The position numbers were made by a program, and so were the translations under genes. From a bacterium (GTDB lineage: Bacteria; Actinomycetota; Acidimicrobiia; Acidimicrobiales; Bin134), in assembly GCA_026709025.1 (NCBI GenBank), contig JAPOTT010000042.1, forward strand, positions 1 to 47,587: a DNA stretch of 47,587 nucleotides. The letters run 5' to 3'. This document shows, piece by piece, positions 1-8,168 of the stretch. Every line of letters starts with the position of its first letter. Position 1 is the stretch's first letter. The notes beneath the pieces were generated by a model that was given only the letters and a program-made list of their open reading frames with translations, was not told the origin of the DNA and did not search any database.

Positions 1-60
1 TTCGCCGGCCTCGCCGCGGGCATCTACAACACAGTTACCACCCACCAAGCAGCGGTTTAA
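1..60 (+). CDS. C-terminal end of an unidentified protein (partial)
   Basis: Frame 1 is open from the first base and ends with TAA at 58-60. It gives a 19-residue tail, FAGLAAGIYNTVTTHQAAV. The composition looks like the end of a normal globular protein, but it is too short to assign a family. The stop overlaps the stop of the convergent kinase gene: both are read from the TTAA palindrome at 57-60. The rest of the gene lies outside the window, so even its reality is an inference from the open frame and the snug fit to its neighbour. Confidence 0.4.
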   Translation, partial: FAGLAAGIYNTVTTHQAAV

Positions 61-1028
61 AAGTGGAAAGTGTTGAAGGCATTTAGGTCTAGGGCTGCGG
101 CGCAGGTGCGTTCAAGCAGTGTGAGTGTATCGGGGGTGGGCATCATTGCTTTTAGTGCGGCGGTGATGAGCATTGCTTCTGTGGCATAGACGATGTTGCG
201 CCTGTACAACAACCATGCTTTGTCTGGGCTTGGAGCTAGCGGCCCTAAGCGACCGAGGTACTCAGCTAGCAGGTTTTGTTCTTCGTTTCGGCGGGTATTG
301 GGGGTAAGCGAGGTGGCTAGAAGATAGGCCACATCGCGCAGTGCTGGGCCTTGGCGACATAGCTGCCAATCCAACAAGCCCGGCTCGCCAGCGGCGGTGA
401 CGAACTGATTGGCTGGATGCGGGTCGTTATGTATGAGCGTTGCGGCCCCTTGTTGCATTGCTTGTTGGGCGGCCTGTCGGTTGCGGGCGTAGCGGCGGAT
501 GGGTTCCATCAGTTCAGGGGGCACCACAGAGCGTGCTTGATATAACCCTAAGCGGCACAGCGTGGGGGCTAGCCACCTGCCTAACGCCTGCTCTCGGTGG
601 CAGTTGGCAGCCAGCCATTTGTATTCCGTCGTGCGTTCCCACCATTGGCGGTGCATATCTGCTAAGGCAGCCAACATATCGTTGGCCTCATCAGGGCTGA
701 GGGCTTGGGTGGCTGATCGGAGTGTGGCACCAGATTGGCTTAAATCTTCTAACACCAAAATGAAGTTTGTGTGGTGGTGTTGGGCGATGTAGCAGTGGGG
801 GGTTGCTATGGGTACCTGGTGTTGCAGTTGAGAGTAAAAGGCCACTTCTGCTTGGCTAAGGCGAGGCAGTGCCACAAAGAGCTTGGCCAGCCATGAGCTA
901 GAGGGTTGTTTCACGAACACCGGCACAACCTGGCCGCTGGCAAGCTCTAGTTGAGCATGAACTCTTTTTGTGGTGCCGTTTGATTGCTCACGGGTGTTCT
1001 GGTGTGACGGGTGCGTGAGCAGCCTCAA
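57..1028 (-). CDS. Phosphotransferase of the aminoglycoside/ecdysteroid-kinase fold
   Basis: A 323-residue protein with the eukaryotic-like kinase fold of the APH superfamily. Visible marks are a probable ATP-binding Lys40 (PVFVK), a hinge-like LVLEDL (91-96), the catalytic loop HNDPHPANQF (H200, D202, N207) and a metal-binding LLDWQ (D220). The DWQ form of the last motif is typical of the EcKinase/DUF1679-like branch rather than of true aminoglycoside kinases. The substrate cannot be read from sequence; a small hydroxylated metabolite is likely, and drug resistance should not be assumed. The start is TTG, overlapping the cysS stop as TTGA, which suggests translational coupling. A later start is possible because the first 20 residues are not conserved-looking. 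Confidence 0.8.
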   Translation of the reverse strand: MRLLTHPSHQNTREQSNGTTKRVHAQLELASGQVVPVFVKQPSSSWLAKLFVALPRLSQAEVAFYSQLQHQVPIATPHCYIAQHHHTNFILVLEDLSQSGATLRSATQALSPDEANDMLAALADMHRQWWERTTEYKWLAANCHREQALGRWLAPTLCRLGLYQARSVVPPELMEPIRRYARNRQAAQQAMQQGAATLIHNDPHPANQFVTAAGEPGLLDWQLCRQGPALRDVAYLLATSLTPNTRRNEEQNLLAEYLGRLGPLAPSPDKAWLLYRRNIVYATEAMLITAALKAMMPTPDTLTLLERTCAAALDLNAFNTFHF

Positions 1029-2533
1029 ACCCGTCTCCAGCTTGTACCGTTTGGCCCGTCTTCTAGCACGATGCCCTCTGTAGCTAGCTGATTGCGGATG
1101 TTGTCGGCTGTGGCGAAATCTTTGGCGGCGCGAGCTTGATTGCGCTGAGCCACCATCTTGTCGATTCGTAGGGCTGTGTCATCTTGAGCGCTGGCTTCTT
1201 GTGGGAAATGACTGCTTAGGTTGGCAGCGGTTGAGCTTTGATCGCCTGGATTTAGGCCCAGGGCCGCGCACAGATGGTGCGTTGTGGCGAACATTCGCGC
1301 GGCTGGCGTGGTTTGTTGAGCATCCAAAGCTGCATTGCCAGCGCGCACCAAGTCGAAAATCACTGCTAGAGCAGCTGGCGTGGCGAAATCAGCGTCCATT
1401 GCCTCGCTAAAACTTGCTAGCGCATCTGCGTCCATATTGGACGGGTTTGTGTTGGGGTTGTTGGAGGTTGTGGGGGCTGTGGGTTCTAGGTTAGATGGGG
1501 TTGTTTGGTTGGTGGTTACTGGCAGCGTTGGCGGCTCCAAGCCCATTGCTAAGCTGCGGCGGTGGTAGCTGCGGAGGCGATCCATCGCTCCTGAAGCTGT
1601 GGCTAAGGAGTCGTCGCTCAACTCCATCACGGTGCGATAGTGGGTTTGCAGCATTAAAAGGCGTAGCACTTGTGGGTTGCAGGTATCCAAGAGGCTGCTT
1701 AGCGTGGTGAAGTTGCCCAAGGATTTGGCCATCTTTTGGCCGTTCACGTTTAGCATGGCCCCGTGAATCCAATAGCGGGCAAACGGTAATCCTGCTCCCT
1801 CGGCCTCGGCGATTTCGTTTTGGTGGTGGGGGAAGGCCAGATCGTCGCCTCCGCCATGAATATCAAACTGCTTGCCCAAGAGGTGTGTGGCCATCGCCAC
1901 ACACTCAATGTGCCAGCCGGGCCTGCCCGGGCCCCAGGGTGAGTTCCAAACAGGCTCTTTAGGCTTGGCTGCTTTCCACAAGGCAAAATCCAGCGGGTCG
2001 GCCTTGTCTTCGTCTACCTCTACTCGAGCACCGGCACCTTCGCGCAGCTCTTCGGCAGTGCGCCCGATGAGGTCGCCGTAGCGTTCGTGTGCTGCCACGG
2101 AGAAGTACACCCCCTTGCCCTCGATCACATAGGCCGCGCCGCGTTCTATGAGATGGGCAATCATATCTAACATTTGGTTTATGTATTGGGTGGCATGGGG
2201 TTGATGGGTGGGCGCAATGATGCCAAAGCGGTTCATCTGATCCACGTAGGCTTGTTTGTAGCGGATAGCTAGTTCGGGCTCGGTGGTGCCTGTTTCAGCG
2301 GCGCGGGCGATGATCTTGTCGTCTATGTCGGTGATGTTGGACACAAACGTCACCTCATATCCCCGCCACTGTAGGTAGCGGCGAATCATGTCGAAGGTGA
2401 GGGCGGTGCGGGCGTGGCCGCTATGGGGCACGTCGTAAACTGTGGGGCCGCACACGTACATTGAAACCCGGCCCGCTTCGATGGGCTCAAACGGGCGAGC
2501 TGCTCTTTGGCGACTGTCGTAGAGCGAAATCAC
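1025..2533 (-). CDS. cysS: Cysteine--tRNA ligase
   Basis: Class I cytosolic enzyme that charges tRNA-Cys with cysteine. In 502 residues it shows the HIGH-type motif as HSGH (37-40), followed by the AR typical of CysRS, zinc ligands C28, C211, H236 and E240, and KMAKS (267-271) in place of KMSKS. CGPTVYD (28-34) separates it from the paralogous MshC at 44.8 kb, which reads CGITPYD. An insert of about 34 residues rich in Thr, Asn and Pro (333-366) sits before the C-terminal anticodon-binding region and is probably a disordered linker. Start is GTG at 2533. The gene is divergent from the acyltransferase and first in a pair with the downstream kinase. Confidence 0.97.
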   Translation of the reverse strand: MISLYDSRQRAARPFEPIEAGRVSMYVCGPTVYDVPHSGHARTALTFDMIRRYLQWRGYEVTFVSNITDIDDKIIARAAETGTTEPELAIRYKQAYVDQMNRFGIIAPTHQPHATQYINQMLDMIAHLIERGAAYVIEGKGVYFSVAAHERYGDLIGRTAEELREGAGARVEVDEDKADPLDFALWKAAKPKEPVWNSPWGPGRPGWHIECVAMATHLLGKQFDIHGGGDDLAFPHHQNEIAEAEGAGLPFARYWIHGAMLNVNGQKMAKSLGNFTTLSSLLDTCNPQVLRLLMLQTHYRTVMELSDDSLATASGAMDRLRSYHRRSLAMGLEPPTLPVTTNQTTPSNLEPTAPTTSNNPNTNPSNMDADALASFSEAMDADFATPAALAVIFDLVRAGNAALDAQQTTPAARMFATTHHLCAALGLNPGDQSSTAANLSSHFPQEASAQDDTALRIDKMVAQRNQARAAKDFATADNIRNQLATEGIVLEDGPNGTSWRRV

Positions 2534-2585
2534 ACTTAAAGGTTAGTTAGCCTTTAGGTGAGTGTGGCTATCAGTTATTGTGCAA

Positions 2586-2639
2586 GCTTGCAGCAGATGA
2601 GTAACCGCAGATGCTTGCAGCAGATGAGTAACCGCAGAT
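2586..2639. repeat. 27-bp exact tandem duplication between cysS and the acyltransferase
   Basis: Two identical, directly adjacent 27-bp units (2586-2612 and 2613-2639), each beginning GCTTGCAGCAGATGAG. They lie in the 127-bp divergent region between cysS and the plsC-like gene, so any promoter or operator element in the unit is doubled. No protein is encoded across it. Confidence 0.9.
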
Positions 2640-2660
2640 GCGTAGTCGTGCGTGGGTGCC

Positions 2661-3389
2661 ATGTCTGATGAGGCTCTTGAACAACAGGTGCTGCGAATCT
2701 GGCAGACCAGGCGAGCCCGCTGGTTCTATGTGTTTTTGCGGGTTGTGGTGTTTGTGGTGGGCAGAGGCTATTTGCGAACGCAAGTAGAGGGGGCAGACAA
2801 GCTACGCCGTGCTGGCGCTTTTATCGTGGCCCCGGTGCATCGTTCTAACTTAGATGGCCCTTTGGTGAACGCTTGTTGCCCGCGCACTGTGCGTTCGCTA
2901 GCTAAGCGGGAGATGTTTGCGGGCGGTTTGGGTACTTGGATTAGTGCTATGTGTGGGTCTTTTCCGGTACGGAGGGGTGTGGGGGATAGACGTTCGTTGC
3001 AAGCGGCTATCAGTTTGTTGGAGCGGGGCGAGCCCTTGCTGGTGTTTCCAGAAGGAACCCGCCACAGCGGGCAACAGGTGGGAGATATCTTTGGTGGGGC
3101 AGCTTATTTGGCGGCTCGAGCCGGGGTGCCGATTATCCCCGTTGGCATTGCAGGTACAGAGCAGGCCATGGCACCCAAGGCCAAGTTTATGCGCCCAGGG
3201 CCCGTTTCCATTGTGGTTGGGGAACCGCTGGTGTTTGCAACAGGAGGCTCAACAGGAGGTTCAACTGCTAGGCGGCTTAGTGCAGATGTGAGGGCCGAGT
3301 TCACAGCAATGCTGCATAGAGCCATGCAAGATGCCATGGATTGTGCCTATGAGAAGGCATCAAGCCGTTTGGGTTGGAGAGCCCGTTAG
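2661..3389 (+). CDS. 1-acyl-sn-glycerol-3-phosphate acyltransferase-like protein (PlsC family)
   Basis: Membrane-associated acyltransferase expected to transfer a fatty acyl chain to lysophosphatidate or a related acceptor in phospholipid synthesis. The 242 residues carry the PlsC blocks in order: HRSNLD (HX4D, H60 and D65), GSFPVRR, FPEGTR (129-134) and VPIIPVGIAGTE. A hydrophobic segment near residues 23-36 may anchor it. Start is taken at ATG 2661; an in-frame GTG at 2652 would add three residues. Near the C-terminus a 12-bp duplication (3238-3261) encodes GGSTGGST. The following lipoprotein gene starts 15 bases after the stop, so the two may be co-transcribed. Confidence 0.88.
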   Translation: MSDEALEQQVLRIWQTRRARWFYVFLRVVVFVVGRGYLRTQVEGADKLRRAGAFIVAPVHRSNLDGPLVNACCPRTVRSLAKREMFAGGLGTWISAMCGSFPVRRGVGDRRSLQAAISLLERGEPLLVFPEGTRHSGQQVGDIFGGAAYLAARAGVPIIPVGIAGTEQAMAPKAKFMRPGPVSIVVGEPLVFATGGSTGGSTARRLSADVRAEFTAMLHRAMQDAMDCAYEKASSRLGWRAR

Positions 3390-3404
3390 CCATTAGAGTG
3401 GGGC

Positions 3405-5333
3405 GTGTTTCACAGCAACAGTCGGGTGACATTGGCTTTGGGGTTGGCAGGTCTGTTGCTGCTAGGTGGATGCGTTAGCGACACCGAAGTTAGCCGCACT
3501 GTAACCACACAACTTGCCGGGCCTAACTCACCTCAGCTTGCAGATGCCGTGCCGTCGGTTGGGGCTTTGGACACAGTGCCACCTCGGCCTGCTTTAGAGC
3601 CCACGTCTCAACCTACTTTGGCTGATGATCCCAGCGACAACGACGCATCACGGTTTAGAGTTAGCCAAGATCAAACCGAACAAGCTGCCCAAGAGGTACC
3701 AGAGATCACAGACGAAATAAGAGCGTCTGGCCGGGATTTTTTGAACTCGTTAACCGAAGAGTTTCACTACGTAATGGCATCCAAAATTGATGAACTGATA
3801 TGGTTAGCTCGCTCGTGGAACCCCCAGGTGAGCGTTTCAATTGCCGTTGAGCTACCCGATGGTTCCACCCATGGTTTTGTGCCTCAAGAAAGCCATTTTT
3901 CCGCTAGCTCAGCTAAGCCTTACTGGGCTGCTGCTGCTTTAGCCAACGCTGAGATAGCAGCGATACAGCCCTTTGGCGCTGAAGCCATAGTTGCCTCTAA
4001 CAATTTTGCTGCCGGTCAGTTAATTGATCTGGCTGGAGGGGTGGATGCTGTTAACAACTGGACTACAAACGTTGCGAGGCTAAGAGAAACCCGCCTAGAG
4101 GCTTGGCGGTTTGGCGATGAAAACAGGGTAGCTAGCAACTTTGATCCTGAGAATCCTTTGGGTAATCGTACTAGTACATCAGATCTTGCTCGGTTTTACG
4201 CGCGCCTTATTCGAGGGCAGCTATTGGATTCCCCGCGCACTGCTGTTTTGCGGCAATGGTTGCGTGGTACTTCTCGTTCGCTAGCCGCACCTAATGAGCT
4301 AGGCGGGGTGCTGCTGGACAGGCTGCCGCAGCAGGTAGCCGCAGCCTCGTTACACAAGGGTGGATGGTTACCCCCCGGGTGTTGTGCAGGCGAGTACCGC
4401 CATATTGTGGATGCTGGCGTAGTTGTGTTGCCGGGAGGTGGTTGGTTTTCCTTAGCTGTTTTGAGCACTCAAGGGGAGTACTTTGATCAGTCGGTTAGAT
4501 GGGTATCGCTAGCGGCATGTCGCATCTATTCTCTTATTGTTTCAGAATCAGGCATTGTTGAGGATTCAGGCATCTCTACGGGTGCAAACGTCAACTGCAA
4601 CAGGGAAGGCGACGGGGTGCATAGCCCTGCTATTTGGCCGATTGCTGATACTACAGGCGGTGGTAGTACAAGCAGCGGTTCACAAGGTGGTGCTGGGTTA
4701 GGAGATGGAACTGCACAGAACCCCAGCAATACTCCCAGCAATTCCTCTGAGGATACTTCCAGCAACCCATCTGGTAACGCTCAGCCGGTGATGTACCTCA
4801 CCTTTGACGATGGTCCTCATCCCATATACACGCCACAGGTGTTGGATGTTTTGGAAACCTATGGGGTAAGAGCAACTTTTTTTGTGTTGGGGTCGTTGGC
4901 TGAGAACTATCCAGGTTTGATACAGCGCATTTTGGATGAGGGGCACACCATCGGCAATCACACTTGGAATCATGAGCAGTTAGGGAAACTAACTCGTGTG
5001 GAGTTTGATGAAACCGTAGGGCGCACCGAGGATATATTGGGCAGCAACGGTGTGAATTGTTTGCGGCCACCTCACGGGTCGCTGAACGAGCACACTAACC
5101 AGTGGGCTGCTGCACATGGGTTGAGGGTGATGACTTGGGATTTCTCGCCTCAAGATTGGATACCGCAATCACCCACCGAGATTGCCAACAAGATTGTGGC
5201 GAACGCTCGGGATGGGGTGAACATCTTGCTTCATGATGGAGGCGGCGATCGTTCGTCTACCATTGCGGGCTTAGAAATTGCTCTTGAAGAGCTAGCCCAA
5301 AGGGGTTTTCGCTATGAGGCTGCCTGCGTATAG
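3405..5333 (+). CDS. Lipoprotein: serine beta-lactamase-like domain fused to NodB polysaccharide deacetylase
   Basis: A 642-residue two-domain lipoprotein. Residues 1-23 form a lipoprotein signal ending LLGGC (lipidated C23), followed by a disordered linker. Residues about 120-385 resemble a serine beta-lactamase/DD-peptidase-type fold, with S168-x-x-K171 (SSAK), S198-N-N and K318-G-G standing for SxxK, SDN and KTG. A Ser/Gly/Asn-rich linker (415-458) leads to a NodB domain with TFDDGP (466-471), H519xxxH523 for metal, RPPHG (554-558), D579 and LLHDGG (608-613). All NodB metal and catalytic positions look intact, so a de-N-acetylase acting on cell-wall glycan is likely. The first domain may be a peptidoglycan-binding or hydrolase domain; its activity is inference. 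Start is GTG 3405. It converges end to end with the Gmad2 lipoprotein. Confidence 0.85.
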   Translation: MFHSNSRVTLALGLAGLLLLGGCVSDTEVSRTVTTQLAGPNSPQLADAVPSVGALDTVPPRPALEPTSQPTLADDPSDNDASRFRVSQDQTEQAAQEVPEITDEIRASGRDFLNSLTEEFHYVMASKIDELIWLARSWNPQVSVSIAVELPDGSTHGFVPQESHFSASSAKPYWAAAALANAEIAAIQPFGAEAIVASNNFAAGQLIDLAGGVDAVNNWTTNVARLRETRLEAWRFGDENRVASNFDPENPLGNRTSTSDLARFYARLIRGQLLDSPRTAVLRQWLRGTSRSLAAPNELGGVLLDRLPQQVAAASLHKGGWLPPGCCAGEYRHIVDAGVVVLPGGGWFSLAVLSTQGEYFDQSVRWVSLAACRIYSLIVSESGIVEDSGISTGANVNCNREGDGVHSPAIWPIADTTGGGSTSSGSQGGAGLGDGTAQNPSNTPSNSSEDTSSNPSGNAQPVMYLTFDDGPHPIYTPQVLDVLETYGVRATFFVLGSLAENYPGLIQRILDEGHTIGNHTWNHEQLGKLTRVEFDETVGRTEDILGSNGVNCLRPPHGSLNEHTNQWAAAHGLRVMTWDFSPQDWIPQSPTEIANKIVANARDGVNILLHDGGGDRSSTIAGLEIALEELAQRGFRYEAACV

Positions 5334-6071
5334 CTAAGACCCATCTTCTAGGCGCATGGGTAACATGGTGAGTGCCGAGATACTGCCATCTGCGGCCGAT
5401 GTGGTGAAGCCAGCTAAGTTTGCCCAATCGCCAGATGCGTTTCGCGTAAACGGCAGTGGGGTTTCGAACGGCTCGTTTTCTCCGAGCGATCCGCCGTCTG
5501 CTATGGCCGAGCCCAACAGCCCGTCTTGGTCTTCTATTTCCAAGATGATTGTGCCCTCAAAGCCTCTACCCTCTCCTATCACAACCGTGTTGGCATCTAG
5601 CAGGTGGCCAGCGGCAGGTGTGCGAATCACGATGTCGGGCGATAAAGCGTGGGTGACTACCCATGTCTCAGAACCGTCTTGGAGTTGTACTTGTTGTAAG
5701 TGAATGGTGCTGGCTAATCCAAACGGGGTGCCGCCTTCTGCGATTCTGGGTAACTCAGCTGTGGCTGTGGAACCAACTTGTATTGCGGGCCGTGGTTGAG
5801 CAGCTGCGATGCCGCTGGCTATTTGGGTGGCGAAGGCCACTGCCGCTTGATCGGGAGTTTGCGGCCATACATCGGGTTCAGATCTGGGCCACACCAGCAA
5901 CTCAGGTATGGGCAACTCAGGTATGGGCAGCTCTGGCATAACCACAACAGAGGATTCAGGCACCGTGTCTGTGCTGGTATGTATCGGGCTTGTAGCTATC
6001 AGGCTGGTATTTGTGTCGCTGCTACATCCTGTCACCGCAAACAGTGCGCCGATCAGCAACACCTTTAGCAT
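5334..6071 (-). CDS. Lipoprotein with a C-terminal Gmad2 (immunoglobulin-like) domain
   Basis: Starting at ATG 6071 the protein opens MLKVLLIGALFAVTGC, a lipoprotein signal with the lipobox VTGC. A GTG at 6092 would add seven residues; neither start has a clear ribosome site. A Pro/Glu linker holds a 15-bp duplication (5898-5927) encoding repeated PELPI units. The last 100 residues match the Gmad2 pattern (immunoglobulin-like domain of GerMN-type spore germination proteins): P-x-AGHLLDANTVVIGEG, a FEGTIILEIED strand, then a DGS segment near the end. Such domains occur widely in non-sporulating actinobacteria on exported lipoproteins, so no sporulation role is implied. The stop abuts the stop of the NodB fusion with no bases between. 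Confidence 0.72.
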   Translation of the reverse strand: MLKVLLIGALFAVTGCSSDTNTSLIATSPIHTSTDTVPESSVVVMPELPIPELPIPELLVWPRSEPDVWPQTPDQAAVAFATQIASGIAAAQPRPAIQVGSTATAELPRIAEGGTPFGLASTIHLQQVQLQDGSETWVVTHALSPDIVIRTPAAGHLLDANTVVIGEGRGFEGTIILEIEDQDGLLGSAIADGGSLGENEPFETPLPFTRNASGDWANLAGFTTSAADGSISALTMLPMRLEDGS

Positions 6072-6085
6072 TGGAGGCACACTCT

Positions 6086-6111
6086 TCAACACTCGCGTCT
6101 CAACACTCGCG
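6086..6111. repeat. 12-bp direct repeat upstream of the Gmad2 lipoprotein
   Basis: TCAACACTCGCG occurs at 6086-6097 and 6100-6111, a 14-bp period, in the region just upstream of the minus-strand lipoprotein start. The GTG alternative start lies inside the first copy. It could be a doubled operator or another slippage duplication; nothing in sequence decides. Confidence 0.7.
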
Positions 6112-6225
6112 ACACCCTACTAGTCTTACAGGTTATCTGAATTGTCTCGTGAGTGTACTGTTTGGGGTGTGTAGGGTACTCGCTACGCAGCATAGGTTTG
6201 TTGGGCTAATTTTGAGGGAGACAGC

Positions 6226-7221
6226 ATGGGCTCAAAGGTGAAGAGGGTCAAGACTGCTGTGGTTGCTGGCACGCAGCGCGGCGTAGCCAAGGCTGCTGGG
6301 ATTTCGTTGGTTGCAGTGTGGAGGGTTCGCACTCAGAGTAGGGCAGCGGTTGACAAAACTCGCGCCAGCGCTGCACAGGTGATGTCGGCGGCGCAGGCGT
6401 TGGTGTCTAGTGATTTATCTACAGATATCAACCAACTGGTGGCTGCTTCGGTGAAGGGGGCTCCAACGGTTTATGACAAGGCTATGGATGCGGCTTATCT
6501 GGATCCGGCTTTGCGTGCTGGGCTAGGTGGCAGCTACCACCGGCTGTTTGACGGAGGCCATACCATTGCTGGAGCGGTGAGAGCAGCGCAGGGTGTTTCG
6601 TCCGATGACACAGTTGTGCAGGAGGCGTTGGGCACCATAAAGGCGTTGCTGCGAGATGCATCCACGCCGAGAGGCTTGCCGTTAGCTACATGGGATAAGT
6701 CCACCTATGATTCTGTGGCGGCATCGCTGGAATCTAACTTCAACATCCCAAAAGAATGGTTCTACGAGCTGAACACCTACGATTCTGCTGATCTGCTTGG
6801 CGGTGTGATTGGTGTTGTGTCGGTGATCTATCGCTGGAACAGCGCCGACACTGAGGAGTTTGGAAGACTGGCTTGCAGCATTGGAATGTCTGCTGCGGTA
6901 AGCGCCAATCCGCTGTTGATGGTGGTTGCGATAGTGGCCATGGCTCGGGCTTTCAACAAAGCAGACAGCGCCGAAGAGTTTGCCGAGTTGATTGATGGCA
7001 GCTTCAAGGGGGCGCTGACTTCGGGTGCTAGCGTGGCCGCTATTGCGGTAGCCGGTTCAGCAGGTGCGGGTGCAGGGTTGGTGCTTGTGGTGGGGGTTAC
7101 TGCTGGTGTTCTTGCTTACAAGGTCTCTGAGAAGGTGAGCCTTGTGGCTGTGGTGCGCTTCGCTAAAGACCAAGCAACCGTGATCTTGGAGAACGTTGTT
7201 GAGACGGCTCGGTTGGCTTGA
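6226..7221 (+). CDS. Hypothetical Ala/Gly-rich membrane protein
   Basis: 331 residues from ATG 6226 with a good ribosome site (GAGGGAG, 6214-6220). No family could be named. The N-terminal 60 residues are basic and helical. A central part contains HRLFDGGH (105-112) and a PKEWFYELNTY stretch (175-185). The C-terminal half has hydrophobic segments near 188-203, 220-242 and 265-298, the last one Gly/Ala-rich and long enough for two passes. The His/Asp cluster HRLFDGGH could bind metal, but this is speculative. It precedes another membrane protein by 113 bases on the same strand. It lacks a signal peptide, so an inner-membrane protein with a cytosolic N-terminal half is most likely. Confidence 0.75.
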   Translation: MGSKVKRVKTAVVAGTQRGVAKAAGISLVAVWRVRTQSRAAVDKTRASAAQVMSAAQALVSSDLSTDINQLVAASVKGAPTVYDKAMDAAYLDPALRAGLGGSYHRLFDGGHTIAGAVRAAQGVSSDDTVVQEALGTIKALLRDASTPRGLPLATWDKSTYDSVAASLESNFNIPKEWFYELNTYDSADLLGGVIGVVSVIYRWNSADTEEFGRLACSIGMSAAVSANPLLMVVAIVAMARAFNKADSAEEFAELIDGSFKGALTSGASVAAIAVAGSAGAGAGLVLVVGVTAGVLAYKVSEKVSLVAVVRFAKDQATVILENVVETARLA

Positions 7222-7334
7222 CGATTTTGCGCTGATTTGTTCACGATTGTGGGTTGCGATATTGAGCGACGCTTGGTAGATATGAGCTTGCGGGCTAGAG
7301 GGGAGCCCAGTCACTCTCGTTAGAAAGCGCCGCA

Positions 7335-8168
7335 ATGTTAATCAAACCCCACCCTACCCTCGTGCTGTCTTTGGCCAGCGTGTCGGTGTCGTTGATTGCT
7401 CTGCCGTTGGGATTAGCGAACCAATCCAACCTCGGTGGGGTGCGAGAACTGTTGTGTATAGGGTGTGCTCTTTTGGCTCTGGTGTTCGTTGTCGGGGCAA
7501 TCTGGGCGATATTCGTGAAGTGGGAAGGTTCTAGCACCCATCCCTCGCTGCTCATGGGGTCTGCTGCCGTGGCGGTTAGCGCTATCGCATTGCCCATGTA
7601 CTTCACCTGTTCTGGAGATATGGGTTTGCCGCATCAGGTAATGCTTGTGGTTATAGCTGTTGTGGCTATGTTGCTCACATCTTCGTGTTTGGCTTTTGCC
7701 TTGGGCAGGATTGCCAGCGAAAGCTTCCCCGATGGTGTTCCTCCTGCATCTGCTGGGGTGCGCCAGCATCGCTTGCAAGCGTTTCCTGCTTCGTTAGCCA
7801 GCATCACCCTTGACGACATTGCGGACACCTATGAGTGCGTTCGATCTGACATCATGCGTGCAGTGCAAAACGGCACCTACAGCAGGCACTTTGTTTCGTC
7901 TCAGGCTGCACAGCTTCGCTCTTTAGCAGACAGGGTTAGCGTTTATCCCACGGCTGATGCGATCCGCGCCGATGCTCGGCTGTTTGTGCGAAAAGCCCGG
8001 TGCCGCTTGTGTCGACCCCAAACCATGGTGGTCAACTTTATCCAGCGACGTTGCCGGCAACGCTTTGCGGCTGCGGTGTTGGCCAGCAGGCAGGGATCGA
8101 ACGGCTTATCTGTGGCTGAAGCCAGCCATAATCAGTTTGGTGGCGCTGTGGGCTATTCACCCCAGTAA
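7335..8168 (+). CDS. Hypothetical four-helix membrane protein with Cys-containing cytosolic tail
   Basis: 277 residues from ATG 7335. Four hydrophobic segments are visible (about 9-28, 38-61, 72-91, 103-123). A C-terminal part of roughly 150 residues, probably cytosolic, carries C223 and C226 (CRLC) and C240 among many arginines. No family was recognised. A weak promoter-like pair (TTGCGA at 7254-7259, TAGATA at 7277-7282, 17-base spacing) lies upstream, so it may be transcribed apart from the preceding gene. Its last 12 bases overlap the 3' end of a small minus-strand ORF. Confidence 0.65.
   Translation: MLIKPHPTLVLSLASVSVSLIALPLGLANQSNLGGVRELLCIGCALLALVFVVGAIWAIFVKWEGSSTHPSLLMGSAAVAVSAIALPMYFTCSGDMGLPHQVMLVVIAVVAMLLTSSCLAFALGRIASESFPDGVPPASAGVRQHRLQAFPASLASITLDDIADTYECVRSDIMRAVQNGTYSRHFVSSQAAQLRSLADRVSVYPTADAIRADARLFVRKARCRLCRPQTMVVNFIQRRCRQRFAAAVLASRQGSNGLSVAEASHNQFGGAVGYSPQ

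Noticed and set aside
7254-7282. Promoter-like TTGCGA-17-TAGATA before the 277-residue membrane protein
   Set aside because: The -10 matches only three of six consensus bases; kept as a remark in the gene entry only.
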